From contig NW_020313057.1 in NCBI RefSeq assembly GCF_003265705.1, positions 1,709,893 to 1,773,892 on the forward strand: DNA of 64,000 nt, written 5' to 3'. The notes below the pieces were generated by a model. The model saw nothing but the letters and a program-made list of their open reading frames with translations, had not been told where the DNA came from and did no database searches. Origin of the DNA: Callorhinus ursinus (Eukaryota; Chordata; Mammalia; Carnivora; Otariidae). Every line of letters starts with the position of its first letter. The first letter of the stretch is position 1. The translations under genes and the position numbers were made by a program. Below are positions 9,901 through 24,900 of this stretch, one piece after another.

Positions 9901-12900
9901 CCCACTTCTCCCCAGCCTCTGGCAGCTTTATTTCTCTGTGGTTTTGCCTATTCTGGACATTTCATCTAAATGGAATCATACAATCTGTATCCTTTAGTGT
10001 CTGGCTTCTTTTCACTTAACGTTTTCAGTGTTCATTCTTGTTTGAACATGTATTAGTACTTTGTTCTGTTTATGACCAAATACTCTTGTCGTATTATATA
10101 TCAGTTTTGTTTATCTGTTCATCAGCTGATGGACATTTGGGTTGTTTCTGCTTTGTGCAGAAATTTTTATTTTTTTATATTTATTTTAATTAAATTTATT
10201 ATTACTTTATAGTAATAAATAATACTGCTAGGAACATCCATGTATATAAATTTTTTGTGAACATGTTTTCATTTCTCTTGGATGTATACCCAGGAGTGAA
10301 ATTGTTTGTCATATAGTAATTATATGCTTAACTTGCTGAGGAGCTGTCAGACTGTTTTTCCAAAGTGGCTGCACTATTTATGCATTCTAACTTATATTAG
10401 CATAAGACACTTAATGAGTTCATTCATTTACCTTTTGATCCTACCATATATTATCCTCATATTTTGCTTTTACCTTAATTAAATAACACAAATGCACAAT
10501 TTTCTAAAAGAGAAATTAAATAACTACTAAACTTTTCACCACAAGAGGCTGCTACCACATGAGGAGTCAGAAAACCTGAGTTTTAATTCCCGCTCTGTAC
10601 TAGTTACCTGTTTGAATTCAGACAAGGCACTGATCCCGTATATTTGAAGGACTTATGCTGAGCACCTCTGAAATCCCTTCTACTCTGAACCTATGATCAG
10701 AGCTTTTCCTTTGTCTTTGTCCTTTGCTCTTACTCTCTGTTTTCCCCAGACATCATCCTTCCTGCTCTCCTGGTTCACCATTGCCATCACATCCCGCTCA
10801 TCCTTCCCATCATAGGACAAAGATACTGGTGCTCCTGTCCATGAATATGAGAGTACCTATTTCCCACTTCCTAATGATTAGATAAATTCCAAAGGGCCAT
10901 CGTGGTGGTTGAAAGCAGGGCATCCTGTCAGGGCTGTTGACTAATGAGGGAAGAATTGCCCTGATTGCTGCAGGTAGCCACTTGGCATTTCCCTGTTCCA
11001 GGGAGTCTGTGTGAGAAAAGAAAATACACCAAATTAGATTGGTAAGGTTGTTTTTAAGTTGTAGTCTCTGTCCTCATAAAAGTATAGAATTGATTGATGT
11101 GAACATGATGCGATTTCCCAAGTCTGTTTTTTGTTGTTGTTGATTTTAAACTTTCTCAGTCACACACACACTCTCAAATTTTGGATACTGTGGTTTTTAT
11201 AGATTCAATATATAGCCATGAGACAGGCTGTAAGTGTAACTTTTTGTACATTGTAAGGAGACTTCTTATTGTAGAACTTAGAACTTACCTCCAACCATGA
11301 AGAATCAAGTGACAGGATTCGTTCATATTCTTAAACATTTTGGAGTATATATTTTGCTTTGGAGAGATTATATTGCCCTAGGTTCTTTGAAGACAGGATG
11401 TGCTTAGGCTTTTTCCCTTTACTTATTTATTCGTAAGTATATTCATTTGTTAATTTATAATTGGTCTCCTGATAAAGTAATTATCATCAAGTTTGTAGTT
11501 TAAGGATTTGAGAACAAAGCTGAAAATCTAGAAGTGGTCATTCTGTTTAGCAACTTTAGTAAAACCTGAGAATGATTCTTAGGGCTAAACTAAGTTTTTC
11601 CAGCTTCCTGTTAAATCTGTATTACTGTTACTCTGATGTAAAGGTACAATATAAGCTTAGCCCTGGCTGTCTTTATAACATTGATTTTTACATTCAGCAT
11701 TTGACCTTTATGGGTGAGGCAATCTGGCACAATACATTATTCCATTTAAGTATAAATTGGACACTTCAGTTATGCTTCTAATATTCGTGGGCAAATATTC
11801 AGCAGGCAGTATAAAATTTTCATTTGTTTGTTTATTTTGCTACATTTGTTCTAGGTTGGTTCTTACTTGAAATCTCCAAAATTCCCTATTTGGATTGTTG
11901 GCAGTGAAACTCACCTCACCGTATTTTTTGCCAAGGTATGCTTATAGCAGGACTTTTTTTTTTTTTTTTTTAAGTGTGACATCAGGCAACTAGTAATCTT
12001 AGTCCATATTTAGTTTGGATCTTTGTGCAAAATTCAGTGTATTCCTACTAACAAGTGGATTCTTCCAAAATCTAAAAAATTAATAGTAAAGAAAATATTG
12101 TTACACTGCTCTAGTTTTACAACTATTTCTGTAAACTCTGTCATGATTAGTTATAATTTCTTTATCTTTTATAACTTTAGAGCTTTGGTTTTCGATATTT
12201 TTCACAAGTCACTGTTAAAAAAGTTTTAGAGTGCTCTTCTGTAGAGAGGATAAGACTAATTTACATAACAAAATAATTTTAGTTTTAACATCTAGGAAAA
12301 TATTTTTAAATCTATTAATAGTTCAGTGGTATAGAAGTGTTCTTTTAAGATGTAATAAATTCTACAGCTTTGATATATATATGGTTACAATATTGACATA
12401 GATTAAATGCATTTGAATATGTTTATTTTCAAATTCTTAAAACAAACCTGTTTGTAAATTTCATCCTTTAATGATGGTATTTCTTTCTCCACATGGAGTG
12501 GTTAAGAGCTTTGGAGTCAGACAGACTTCGTTTGAATCCCAGCCTTCCCACTTCCGAATGTTCTTCAGCCTCTTTTCCCATGTCTTTAAAATAAGGCTTT
12601 CTGATAATACCTCACTCTTAGATTTGTCGTCAGGTTTAAATACAAAATGTTTAGCAGTACCTAGTGCAAGTTAAGTACCCGGGAAATCTTGGCTGTTGCC
12701 ATCATCATCCTCACTGCCATCGTCGTCATTCTGCATTTATTAAACGTGGAATTGCTGATGTTGGAGTAAAGGGAGAAAATACAGAATTGTTTATTTTGAG
12801 GTTCCTTATGTCTAGAGGACTTTCCTGATTACCCCATATGCTTTTTTAGATTGTACTTGTTAGTGTAATTTTACTAGTGTCTGAAAGAAGTATGACTCAT

Positions 12901-15900
12901 ATAAATTATACCAAAGAGTGAGCTGACAGTGCTAAGTTGTGGGGATCTGTTTTCTCACTTATTACTGGATTACTTTTAATATGCTGCCAAAATCTAGTGA
13001 GTGGATTTAGAGCAAGACATGTACTTACCTTAAACATAAAAAGCTATAAAATATAACTCAAAAAGTACAGACTTCGACAGAACTACAGTAGTAAAAGTAC
13101 TGATGAGTTAAATTTAGTCTGAAAGCTTTTGCTGTTTATTTCTCTCCTGAAGTAGAAGAGAAGTTAAAAACATAATGTAAACTATAAAAACTAAACAACT
13201 TTGAATTCCAGAGGGAAGATTTCATCATTGACTAATTTTTGTGTCAAGTGTTCTAAATTTCCAGAAAAGAAAATCGGTTCCAGTTTACATGCAAAAATGT
13301 AGTTTCAAGCCAATTATTATTTTTATCTCCAGCCCCATTTTTTTTTAGCACAGGAAAGCTAATAAATTCTATGAAACAATGTAAGTTTCATATATAAAAG
13401 ATAATGAGATGAAAATATTTTAAATATTAAATTTTATTACTGATATTTAAGAAATGAATTTGTTGTTAAGTATCAGGGATTTTACAGGAGGTTAACTGGA
13501 AGGAACAGTGTCAACTGAGCTCTACAAATACACAGACATTTTGTATTTTAGCATCTGTTAAGGTCTTTTGATAGATACCTTCTTTTCTATGAAACATACA
13601 CTTTCTACCCACCTGCTTGGTGTTCTTTGTTGTTTCCATAGCATTTGGTCTGTTGTGCAATTGCATTTATCACACAGTGCATAGTTCCTACTTTCCATAC
13701 CTTTTGTTGTGTGTCCCGTGAGCCTTGTGTAGGGCAGGGACCCTCTCATTCATCTTAATCACAGACCTCAACCACGTGCAACAAAACGTTGAATGAGAGA
13801 TGTGCATAGAGAGAAAGACCCCTGTCTCACAGAACAAGCTCCGTGTACGCCTCCTAAGTCAGACAGCATTTTCAAATTTCCATTTACTTGCATCCCTGGA
13901 GCTACCGATAATCCTGATTGGAAAATGCACAAACACAGAAAGTGATAAGAAAGAATTTTATGGTGAGATTTTAGGGTCTTCCACTACTTAGGGTCTTCAA
14001 CTTCAACTATATAATAAGAATCACATATATCAAGTACCTTATTTCTCTTTTAGAAGTCTTGACTTTTATTCTAATTGTTTGGTACTTACCTTTGTATCTC
14101 TGGATCTAGTACATAGTCTGGCACATAGTGTAGGGATTCATTAGTTCAATGAATAAAGCCTGTGCATAAATTTTCCACACTTGGGTTCCAGTGATACTTA
14201 TATCTTCTAAAAATATTTTTTCATGACTCATTCTGAAGCTTCTTAAAAGCATGACTACTTCCTCTTCAGTGTATTTTAAAACAACTCAATTTAGACTGTT
14301 TGAACATGGTTCTTTAAAAAGAGTTGCAAATAATTTTTCCCTTTGAGATAAAAGCTGGGAGATCACATAAGTAGTGAATGAGATCAGTAACATTTCGTAA
14401 CATTTAGTAGGTCCAGTTTAAAATTTTTTTAAATAAAGTAGTATTTATGTAGTCTTTGTCATATAGAAAATACATAAATTGCGCTGTTCTTTACATTCTA
14501 CATTCTAAGACCTATTATTTGATCATTCTTGGATATTTCTATATTTGAGCAAGTAATTTTGGCCTTGTTTTGTTACTCAAAAAGTAATCTAGAGGTTTGT
14601 TTTTCTTATTTATTTTTGAGTTTGGATTTATTTCTTTTGGGGGATTCACTCACTTTATGTTCCATGGCCTGAAACAAACAGGAGCGTAATGTAAATGCTG
14701 AGGTCTTTTTCTGTAAAACTGATATGTTTGTATGGATATGTATTTCATGTGCTGACCTCTTTGCGCTGATTATGATTAAGTAAAAAAGCATGTTTATGGG
14801 TCACAATTTTCAAAGCAATCTGTAATTTAACATTTTAAAATGCTTTTGGAAAGCAGTGTAATTCTTGATGTGACACACCGGAGGTGATGGTAGTTGCAAC
14901 TGTCCTCATTCGTGTGTATATTCATTTGTCAGAAATTTACTGGGCATACAGTATGTGCCTGGCATTATGCCAGGTGCCGTGAAGACAGTGGTGAGCAAAA
15001 GTAGATGTGCTCCTGTTCTTATGGAGGTATACATTCTAATGGGGGAGGTATTCATCAAAGAATCACTTATAAAGCTATAAAATTATAACTCTGATGAGGG
15101 CTGACAAAGTACAGGTCTATAAAGCTCTTAAGAATGTATCTTAGTTTTGGAAGATTAGGAATGTTTCTTTGAAGAACTGATGTCTACAATGAGCATCAAG
15201 GCATTAGTAAGATGAAACTATGGGAAGAGGGAAAAAAGCCTTTCCTAGACAAGAAATAGGAGCCAAGGACTATGGTGGGAGCAAACTGGAAGAGGAGAGC
15301 GGGAGCACTGAGGATTCGAGGGGCAAAGTGTGAGATGAGGGTACAGAAGCAAAAGCAGATCTTTGACTAGAAAGACTCTGTTCAAAGAGCAATGACAGCA
15401 AAAATCGGTGGTGGGAATAGTTTTGGGGGAAATAGGAAGGAAAGAAACAGGATTAAATTTGCATTTTGGAGATGACTTGGCTGATTGTGGAAAACAGACA
15501 TCCTGAAGGATAACCTAGGGAGTGGGTAAAGAAGACTTTTGTTGTAGTCTAGGTAAGCAGGGGATGTGGTTTGGCCAGGGTAATGATGGTAGACATTAAT
15601 GGAAGTACATAAATGTGAGAGATTTATTCCTGAGGTCAACTGACAGGACTTGGTGACAGATTGGATTGGATAGATGAGAGTTAGAGAAAGGTAATGAGAT
15701 GAATGTTTTTAATGATTAATCTTAGAGTGTCAGAGCTCAGCAGCTTTGCTCTTGTTGAATGTACCCACTCATGATTAAAACAGTTTTTCACTGGGCCCAT
15801 TGACCCAGTCAAGAGTAAAGACACAGATACTGTAGTTCGGGGTAACTCAACAAAATTGGCCCAGCCACATAACCCCACAGTGCGGTTTACAGGTCCTGCC

Positions 15901-18900
15901 CACATGGGCAATGCTTGGAATGCTTACATGAAAAACAGAAATCAGAGCGATAGGGGGAGTACGTGGGTGGGTGAGCCCGGTGACGGGTATTAAAGAGGGC
16001 ACGTACCGCATGGAGCACTGGGTGTTACACGCAAACAGTGAATCCTGGAACACTACATCAAAAACTAATGACGTAATGTCTGGTGATTAACATAACATAA
16101 TAAAAAAACTTAAAAAAAACAGCAATAGGGGAAAGGAACTCAATAAAATAAATTTAAAAAAAAAGAAAGAATGGAGATAGTGTAGGACAGTATAGGGCTC
16201 AAAAGAAAACTTCAAAAAACCAAAAACTGTAAGAAGTTATTATATCCATGAAATTCTGGAGGCTATGAGGAAAGAACATTTGACAGACAAACCAGAAACT
16301 GAAAAGTTACTGAAAGAATTGAAAGACAAATTGGAGAAATCTCTCCCCTAGATTGTTGGCAGTAGCTTCCTAACTGAGGACTATGCTGTTGCCCTTTGAG
16401 GAGCTGTAGTATCTTCTCAAATCAGCAACTAAAATGGCCCTGTTAAAATGTAAGTCACTTCATGTTACTCTTACGCTCGAAACCCTACATTGGTTCCCCT
16501 TCATTAAGCATAAAAGCCAAAGTCCTTGGAATAACTTAGTAGGCCCTACCTCACCTCATCTGATTGTTTCCCCATTGCCTTTCTAATCACATTTCCCACT
16601 ACTCCCCCTTCCTGTCTTGCTTGGCCACGCTGATCTTTCCTCTAAGGAATGAGGCAAGCCCTTTGCATGTGCTGTTCCCTTTGCTTAAAATGATCCTGCC
16701 TCAGATGTCTGTATACAGGATTCTTTTCTTCCTTCAGGTCGCTATTCAAAAGTCACCTCCTTAGTAAAACCTTCCCTGGCTACCTTTTCTAAGAAGTCAA
16801 CCCCTTACTCCCCCCACCTTTTCATTAACATTCTCACAGATACAGGTATATTTTAATTGAGATGAAATTCACATAACAAAACCATTTTCGAGTAAACAAT
16901 TTAGTGGCATTCAGTACATTCAGGGTGTTGTGCGACCACCCCCTGTAACTAGTTCCAAAACATTTCCATCGCTCCAAAGTAAAACCCCACATCCATTAAG
17001 CATGTACTCCCCATTCCTTCTCTCCAGAACCCCAGTAACCACCAATTTGCTTTCAAGGTCTATGAATTTACCTATCGTGGATATTTCCTATAAATGGAAT
17101 CCTACAACATGTGACCTTTTGTTGGGAATTCTTCCACTGAGTGTAATGTTTTTGAGGTTCGTCCTCTTTGCAGCACGTTATCATCACTACTTCAGTCCCT
17201 TTTATAGCTGAATGATACCCTGTTGTATGCACAGAACACAATTCAGTTATCTGCTCAGTGGACATTTGGTCTGCTTCCCCCTTTGGCTGGCGTGTATAAT
17301 GCGAATGTTTCTCTACAAGCACTTGTTTGAGTCCCTGTTTTCAATTCTTTTTGCTAAATACTTAGAACTGGAATTGCTGGGCCATATGGCAATTCTATGT
17401 TTAGCTTTTTGGGAAACTGTTTCCACAGCAGCTACACCATTTTACATTCACATCAGCAATATACAAGGGTTCCAACACTTGTTATTTTCCTCTTCCTTTT
17501 TATTATTATTATAACCATCCTAGTGAGTGTTAAGTGGTCATTGTAATTTTGATTTGCATTTCCCTAATTAGTGACTAATGATGCTGACCATTATTTTATA
17601 TACTTTTTGGCCATTTGTATATATTCTTTGGAGAAATGTTTATTCAAGTCCTTTGCCTATTGTTGAATTGGGTTGTTGGTTTTTTTGTTATTGAATTTTA
17701 AGAGTTTTTAATATATTCTGGTTTTAGGTGCATACTATATATTTGTTTTATATATCTGTCTTTCTCAGTAAGTTCTCTGAAGGCAGGATTTTTGTCTCTC
17801 TTGTCTCCTATTTTCCACTGCCTAGAACAGTGCCAGACAGTGTTGGTGCTCAGTAAATTTTTGTTGAACAAATGATTCCAGAAAACACTGAAGTTTTTTC
17901 TCAGCAAAAACTGTGATATAACCATGTTGGTATTTGAATAAGGGGAGAGATGGGGACTTAGGAATACTGAGTTGTCTTTGATCGTAAGAATTCAATAGAT
18001 CTCTAAGCTTATAAACCAAGAAATAACAGTTAATGTATTCAATATCTATACAGAGACTAAAACAGAAGAACTCGCTTTTGCTCTTCTGCCTTATCAACTT
18101 AAATACACTTACAGGTTCTTTCTCCAGATTAGTGAATAAAAACAACTCTGATGAGTATTTATAAATAAACATTGTCACATTTACTTTATCATATTTAAAA
18201 TTTCTGTTCATGGTTTGAGGATGGGTAAGAAAATTTGTTCCTATTCAGTAAAATAACTTTAATTAACTGTAGTTTATTTTAAAAGAGGTGTAAAGTTTGT
18301 GATCTTAAATTTGAGTGCCAAACTGTTTACTTAATAAAGTTACCTTTGATATTTGAGATGTCCAGTGGCCCAGAATTTAACTTTTTTATTTTATTGGAAC
18401 CCTCTTCCTGACCCATGGAGAATCATTCAACACATTTTGTAGGGTAGGTAGAGATTTTTCACAATTCAATCTTACTTGAAAATCAATGGTAAAAGTAAAT
18501 TTAATAATTGACTTTATGAGCGGGTAAAACTTCAGATTGATTATAACCATCTTTTTTTATCTCCTTTAAGTTTTTAAATTTAACTATCTGCCACATTTTA
18601 TAAGTCCTCTTACTCTTCCATCTGACATAGACAAAGTGATCTTTATCTTATTAAACCTCTGTATCTTGGAAACAACAAATATGATATTGTACTCTTTGAT
18701 GTATCTTAGAGAATGTGGTTGCAAAACATACATAGAAATCATCCTGTATAAGTGGGAGTTTTATACTTAGGTTATGTGCTGTTCCTCCTCCATATTAACT
18801 GCAGGGATCGCATAGGAACTCAGATCCATCAAGCAGCAGGGGTCCCACAGAACCGTGTAATAAGAGGATGTGGGTGAAAATGGACTTCTTCAAAGAAGGA

Positions 18901-21900
18901 AACTTAATTTCCATTAAGTAGGGTGGAGAATTCTCCAAGCAAGTCATTTGAGCCATGATGGAATAAAATTTTCAGATCGGTGCATTGTGAGAGAGTGTGC
19001 CTTATAGGTATGGGTAGTATGTTAAAAGTCATCATACCATGGTACTTTTATTTTTAATTCAAGTACCATGGTACTTTTGATAAATTGAAAACTTAAGAAC
19101 TTACTGCACAGGTAAAAGAAATGATTTTGAGTAGTAGCTGCTTGAATACAGAACCTATATTTTTAAACTTAGCTTTTTTGAATTATTTCCCTTAATTAAA
19201 AAAAATAGCTCTTATTGTTAAAATAAGGCTGTGTAACATTTTTAAATCATCTTGTAGGAGTCCGGTCTTTTCATACTGGAACACGTATACTTTAAATGCC
19301 CAGATATCACCTGACAATATTTGGGCAGTTGTCCACTTACCTTTTTCTTCTCTCTAACCATCAATTTTCCCTTTGATTTTTTTTTTTGTCTTCCTTTTTT
19401 TATATTTTGGTTTTAAGATTAAATTATTTGGGTCATTTTCATTATTTCCTCGTGAATTGGAACTAATTATGAAATTAATTTTTAGAGCAAATTCAAGATG
19501 AGGGCTTTACATTTGAAAATATGATACTTTTGGGACACCTGGGTGGCTCATTCGGTTAAGCATCTGCCTTCAGCTCAGGTCATGATCCCAGGGTCCCGGG
19601 ATCGAGTCCCGCATCAGGCTCCCTGCTCGGCGAGGAGCCTGCCTCTCCCTCTGCCTGCAGCTCCCCCTGCTCTTGCTCTCGCTCACTCTCTCTCGCCTAT
19701 GCTCACTCTCTCTAGCAAATAAATAAGTAAAATCTTAAAAAGAAAAAAACTGGGCGCCTGGGTGGCTCAGTTGGTTAAGCGACTGCCTTCGGTTCAGGTC
19801 ATGATCCTAGAGTCCCGGGATCGAGTCCCACGTCGGGCTCCCTGCTCGGCGGGGAGTCTGCTTCTCCCTCTGACCCTCTTCCCTCTCGTGCTCTCTCTCT
19901 CTCAAATAAATAAATAAATAAAACCTTTAAAAAAAAAACTAAAATACTTTAAAAAAAGGAAAATATGATACTTTTGATTTTGTTAGAATTATATGTGTAT
20001 GAAGTAGTAGACAAAATAAATTTGTTTTTGTTTTTATTGTGCATTTCAATCTCAATGTGGGATGACAGCTGCTGGTTCAATATAGAAATAGCTGGAACCC
20101 ACCTATATACAGCTAGTTTCATCTTCGGAAGATCGGTGACTAATTTCCCTGGTAATCCATTTCATACTGTCTTTTGAAGTTGGAGAGATGAGTTTTACAT
20201 CTCTTTTTGTTCTCTTTTATGGTTATAAAAAGGACTCTGTGTGTGTGCAGAGTATCACCTTTGACCTTTGCTGTGATAAAGCAGTTTTCCTTTTAGGTAA
20301 GAACACATGAAATGAAAGCACATGACTGTTGAAACTCAGAACACATAAAGAAACTGAACTGAATGCGAAGGAGGAACAAAACATGTAACTGTTCCTGCAT
20401 GAGCTGACTGCTTACGGTGGTATCTGTTACTGGGAGTCTGTTCAGTGTTCTTTCTCCGGGGCAAGCTCCTTTTGTGTGTTCATCCTTGGGTGTAACGTTA
20501 GGAGACTACTGAGATTAAGTGTTAGGTTTCTTTGTTTAGCTGTTTAAAAACTGGACAGCCCTACTGGACCATTAATACATTTCTCTACATGTCATAAACG
20601 CAATTTTAAGAAAAAGTGAAACAATGCTTTAGAGACTTTGTTATAAAGAAAATTCAACCTGTGTGTGTGTCTTCCCTTGTTGGGTCAAAGTCGTGGAACT
20701 TGGAAGGCAGGTAAATTCACAGGTGGGCATTCTGTAACATGTAGAAGGTTGCAGTTTGGGTTTTGCTATATTAATGTAGTTAGTCACCCCATCCATTTAT
20801 CTTAAGTAGATTTGTGAGTTTGTGCTTATGTTTCAATGTCATGCCTTCTCTACTATAGAAAGGAAATGGATTTGAGACCTAAAGTACTTATTTTTATAGT
20901 TAAAGTCATAACTTGTCTTGTGTGCCTTTAACACCTATCCTCTAACATAAGAATAGCATCTGGTATTTGAACGACTTGGAAAGTTTGGGTAGGAGTCTAC
21001 ATAAATTAACAATTTTCAGTTACTTAAATTATTGAAAAACTGTGAATTTTTAACCACAAACTGTTTGCTAACTGCTTAGCACACTTTGGAGCTAACCCTC
21101 ATCAGCTATCTGTAGGGTTAGGCCAAGGATTTGTGCCGTCATAAATTTTATGTTTAACTGTTTTTATCAGAGATCTTTCAAAATATATTATAAATATTCT
21201 TGCCTCCTTCAAGTGACAAACCGCTCTCTCCTTCTCTTTCATACTACTGTGAATGCCCTTAGGCAACCATTTCTGTGTCTGGTTTTTATTTTTAGGATTT
21301 TGCTTCTCTGTTAATCATGCCAGTCACGTCACCCTGCTGACTGAAGGCTATCCCTCTTTCCCTTTCAATTTGTTTCTAATGTTTTCTTGTGATGGTAGTC
21401 ATACAATTATACAAACAAGGTAAAATATCATTGATAAAAGGCCTGCAGCTGTTCTGTCATGAGTTTTAATTAGAATCGGTATGGATAGGTCGACATCTCT
21501 AGGTGTCTGTCTCTAATTGACGGAAATAATTGCAGTAAATACACCAGCTGGCAGAGTAGAGCAAAAGGTCTTATGTAGGTAATGGATGATAGTGTTAACA
21601 AGTTTGTGAGTTTATTTCTCTGTGCTTTTATTTGTGTCACCCTCTACCCAGAATGCGACCAAAATCCTGCTCGTTATTCATGGTCCAGCCTTGATGTCTT
21701 TTGTGTTTTGACTCCTGCTTCTCTTACTCTCTTGTTGCCCCTAAAATTTCTTCCAGCTTTTTACCTCCTTGTGATCACTGATGCGAACTGCACTTCACCT
21801 GTTTTCCCCCAGGACCCGGTGTAGCTACCAATACTTAGGCATTGCACTAAGTCCTCTGGAATTGAAGTGCAAAGACGAATGACATGGTGCAGTGATTTTC

Positions 21901-24900
21901 TCTTTCCGTTTACTGAGCGGCGCCTGTGTCAGGCATTATGCTAGCCACCTTGCACGCATTCCTCATTTAGTCCCCAGGGCACCCCTGTGAGGTAACGACC
22001 GTTTCTCATCTACATTTTATAGCCTGGGGCCAGTGAAAAATAACCTCTCCAGAGTTATATACGAGTGAACACCAAAGCCAAGATTCAAACTCCAGTCTTC
22101 TGACTCCGTAGCTTTTCACTTGTTCTGTCCCTGAGGATAACAAAAAACAAATAATTACACAAGGGTGGAATAGAGACCAGAAGAGGGGAGAGGTGAGTGC
22201 ACAGGATATGATACTTGAATTAAAGGACATGATAAGTTTTTGACTTAATATGACGTAAGGGCAATATTCTAGGCTTGGAGAAAAGATAAAGCAAAAGGAC
22301 GAGATGGGGGATGTGACGGTCCAGGCTATATTTGGGGAATAGTAGTTGGTTTGGTATGGCTGAACCATACTGGTTGTGCTGGAAGACTAAGAAGGAAGCA
22401 AAGGTTGGGATCAGTTATGGGACCAGCTGGAATAATCCCTTATTCCCAGACCATCTTCACTCTACTATGTCTGCATGCTTAGCTTGATATGGAAGGCTTA
22501 ACGTGAATTTCCAAGGCGTGAATGTCAAGCATGTACATGGAAGTAGAATAACCTTCATAATGAACAAGAAGAACTTTTCCGTAAAGCTCTGATAAAACTT
22601 AAAAGAGTATTAGAAATTTGAATATTGTGACTATTTTTCATAGTCGAACCCTGTTTCAAATAATATAAAAGGAGAAAGGATTTGTGGGCGAGAGAAGGGT
22701 GTATGGTCAGGGTTGTCCCTTTGCAGTGATAACTAATGCAAGCCTGCCAAGCTTAAATTACACAGTGTTATGTGGACTACAGTGTAATCTTTGTAGGCAT
22801 TCATTTTCATACAAAACGTAGAAAGTCTGTGTATGTGGAGATTCCCCTTTATGCAGCTTACAGTATTACAGTCAATGTCAGAGGGTAAACATGAAGGGAA
22901 AGACAAGAGGAAAAGGTAGGCCAACTATGAACAGGAATGGCAAATATACACGTGGCACAAGCAAAATAAAGCCCCGGCCAGAATCATTTTAATTCCTTTT
23001 GCCAGTTTCTTGAAGTAACAACCCGGAAATTTCAGTGATTTATTCCATATTCAAGAAGGAGGCAATGAGAGCAGTCCACCCCAGGCAGGAGGGATATTAG
23101 ACCACTAGAATTATTTAGATTTCCCTGCCTGTGTTGGTGATTATAAAAGCATTTCAACAAGGTGAGTTGTGTTATATTTCAATCCTCTACAGACCGTGCA
23201 CCCTGTATTTGCCTATACTGGGTACACCGCTCCCACCGTACCCCTTCTCCCCAAACACACACCAGAGCTTAGTTCTCTCTTAGTTTACATGGTGGCTGCA
23301 GGTGTGTTCCATGTGCCTTCTTCATTCTAAGATCTGGACTGAAGGAGCAGCCTGTCAGAAATGTGCAATTCTCGGGGGGTGGAGGGAAAAGAGAAAGACA
23401 CTTGGCAAAGCCACGGGTGGGCACTTAAAGCGTCTAGGAGCTAGCAGAATGTCACTTTTGCTTATATTGCTCGGGCCAAAAGAAGTCACCTGGCCAAACC
23501 TGATGTCAGTGAGGGTAGGAAGTAGACCCCTCCCAGAAAGGTACTTCACAGCCCATAGCCACAGGCCGTGATAAATAATCCTCCTGTTATAAGGCAGGGA
23601 GGCGCAGGAAATTGAGAACAACAATCACCCAGCACCAGAAGTTACTTTGTGTCCAGGTGATTTAACTGATTTTAGAATGATTCAAATGATACAGAGTCTT
23701 TACTTAGAAATAAGGAGGAATTTTCTGATTTATTTTTATCCAGGTGATCATTGACTATTAAACCATTTAAAGAAGTCACAAAATCAGTTTTCTTGAATTA
23801 TGCAGGTATTCATGTGCGGAGAGAGGAGTGGCTTAGGCTAGCCGTTCTCTTCATGAAATTCAGTAGTTGAAAGGCTAACAGCTCCTTCTCCACCTGCTTC
23901 TTGACCTAAGCAAGAGAACACAGAAAATGATTATAGATAACCCAGCAGAGTCATTACTCAAAGTGGATGCCTTGGGCCTTAGGGATGAATTCTTTGGCAG
24001 AAACCAGTTGAGAAAGGCTGGAAGGATTATTAGGGTGAGTTGTATAGTTACGACAATAGGGAGAAAAAGAAGCGCATTCATTAGTATTAATAATAGTAAT
24101 GATTCTAATCATGTCCATCGGAGACTTCCTCCTACTGCCGTATTTCTGCTTGTACATTTAGAGTGGTTTTTTTGGAGAAAGAACCTTGAAGGGCTTTTCT
24201 TTATGTTCCTTCCGTGACTTCTCTGCTAGTGCAACACAGATCAGCACTACACAGCAGCAGGCTTTTGTGGAGAGAGCCAGGGGCTTTTGCCCATTTTGGG
24301 AGAAGTAATGGAAGAATAAGGAAAAAGTCCACTGTCCTAGCTACTTTCAGTTGACGTGGCAGTACCTGAATTGTTTCTGACATTTGCACTGAAGAGTATT
24401 ATGTACTTGAGAGCATTTGGTGATTGATTTAAAATTGGTTTCGTAGTGATTCCCAAAATATTTCCAGAAGTATAGTTAGTGAGTTTGAGTCAATATGAAA
24501 TATAAAGTGATTTTAGAGCGCAACATTACTTAAAGCTTAAAGGGAAATTATGTACCAGTTAACTTTTTTCTTTTGAAGAGCTCTTCATGGCACTATGAAA
24601 TGTTGTCTGCCAGCTAAAATGTTGTTACATATGTGTGATCATTCCTGAAGTTAGGTAAAACTCTTAAAGGTTCTTTGATTACTTAGGAGATTTATCTTGA
24701 TAATGATGAAAGGTATAATGAATAAACTTTAAAGACCTTTTTTCAGTCATGAGCTCCTTATACCTAGCCAACGAACTGAACACAGGCCTGCCTTATATTT
24801 CAGTAGGTGTTTAGAAGGATAGCTAATGTTACGACATTTTAAAAGGTTTATGGTGAACGGCGAATAATTATAGGAGTAGTGCAGACAGAACTACATGAAA

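Larger units (their letters stand above)
6985..11854 (+). other. MINDY3 intron (4.9 kb)
   Basis: It contains the second copy of the 62-bp repeat, an L2 at 8225-8706, a SINE at 9550-9738 and an antisense L1 at 9756-10400. A weak MIR-like stretch lies around 10552-10640. I see nothing identifiable in 7000-7380, 7450-8220, 8710-9540 (slightly more GC-rich) or 10650-11850. Confidence 0.85.

Noticed and set aside
17822..18211. 129-codon open frame on the - strand
   Set aside because: It starts inside L2 sequence, has no recognisable domain, and sits in AT-rich intron; it is probably chance.
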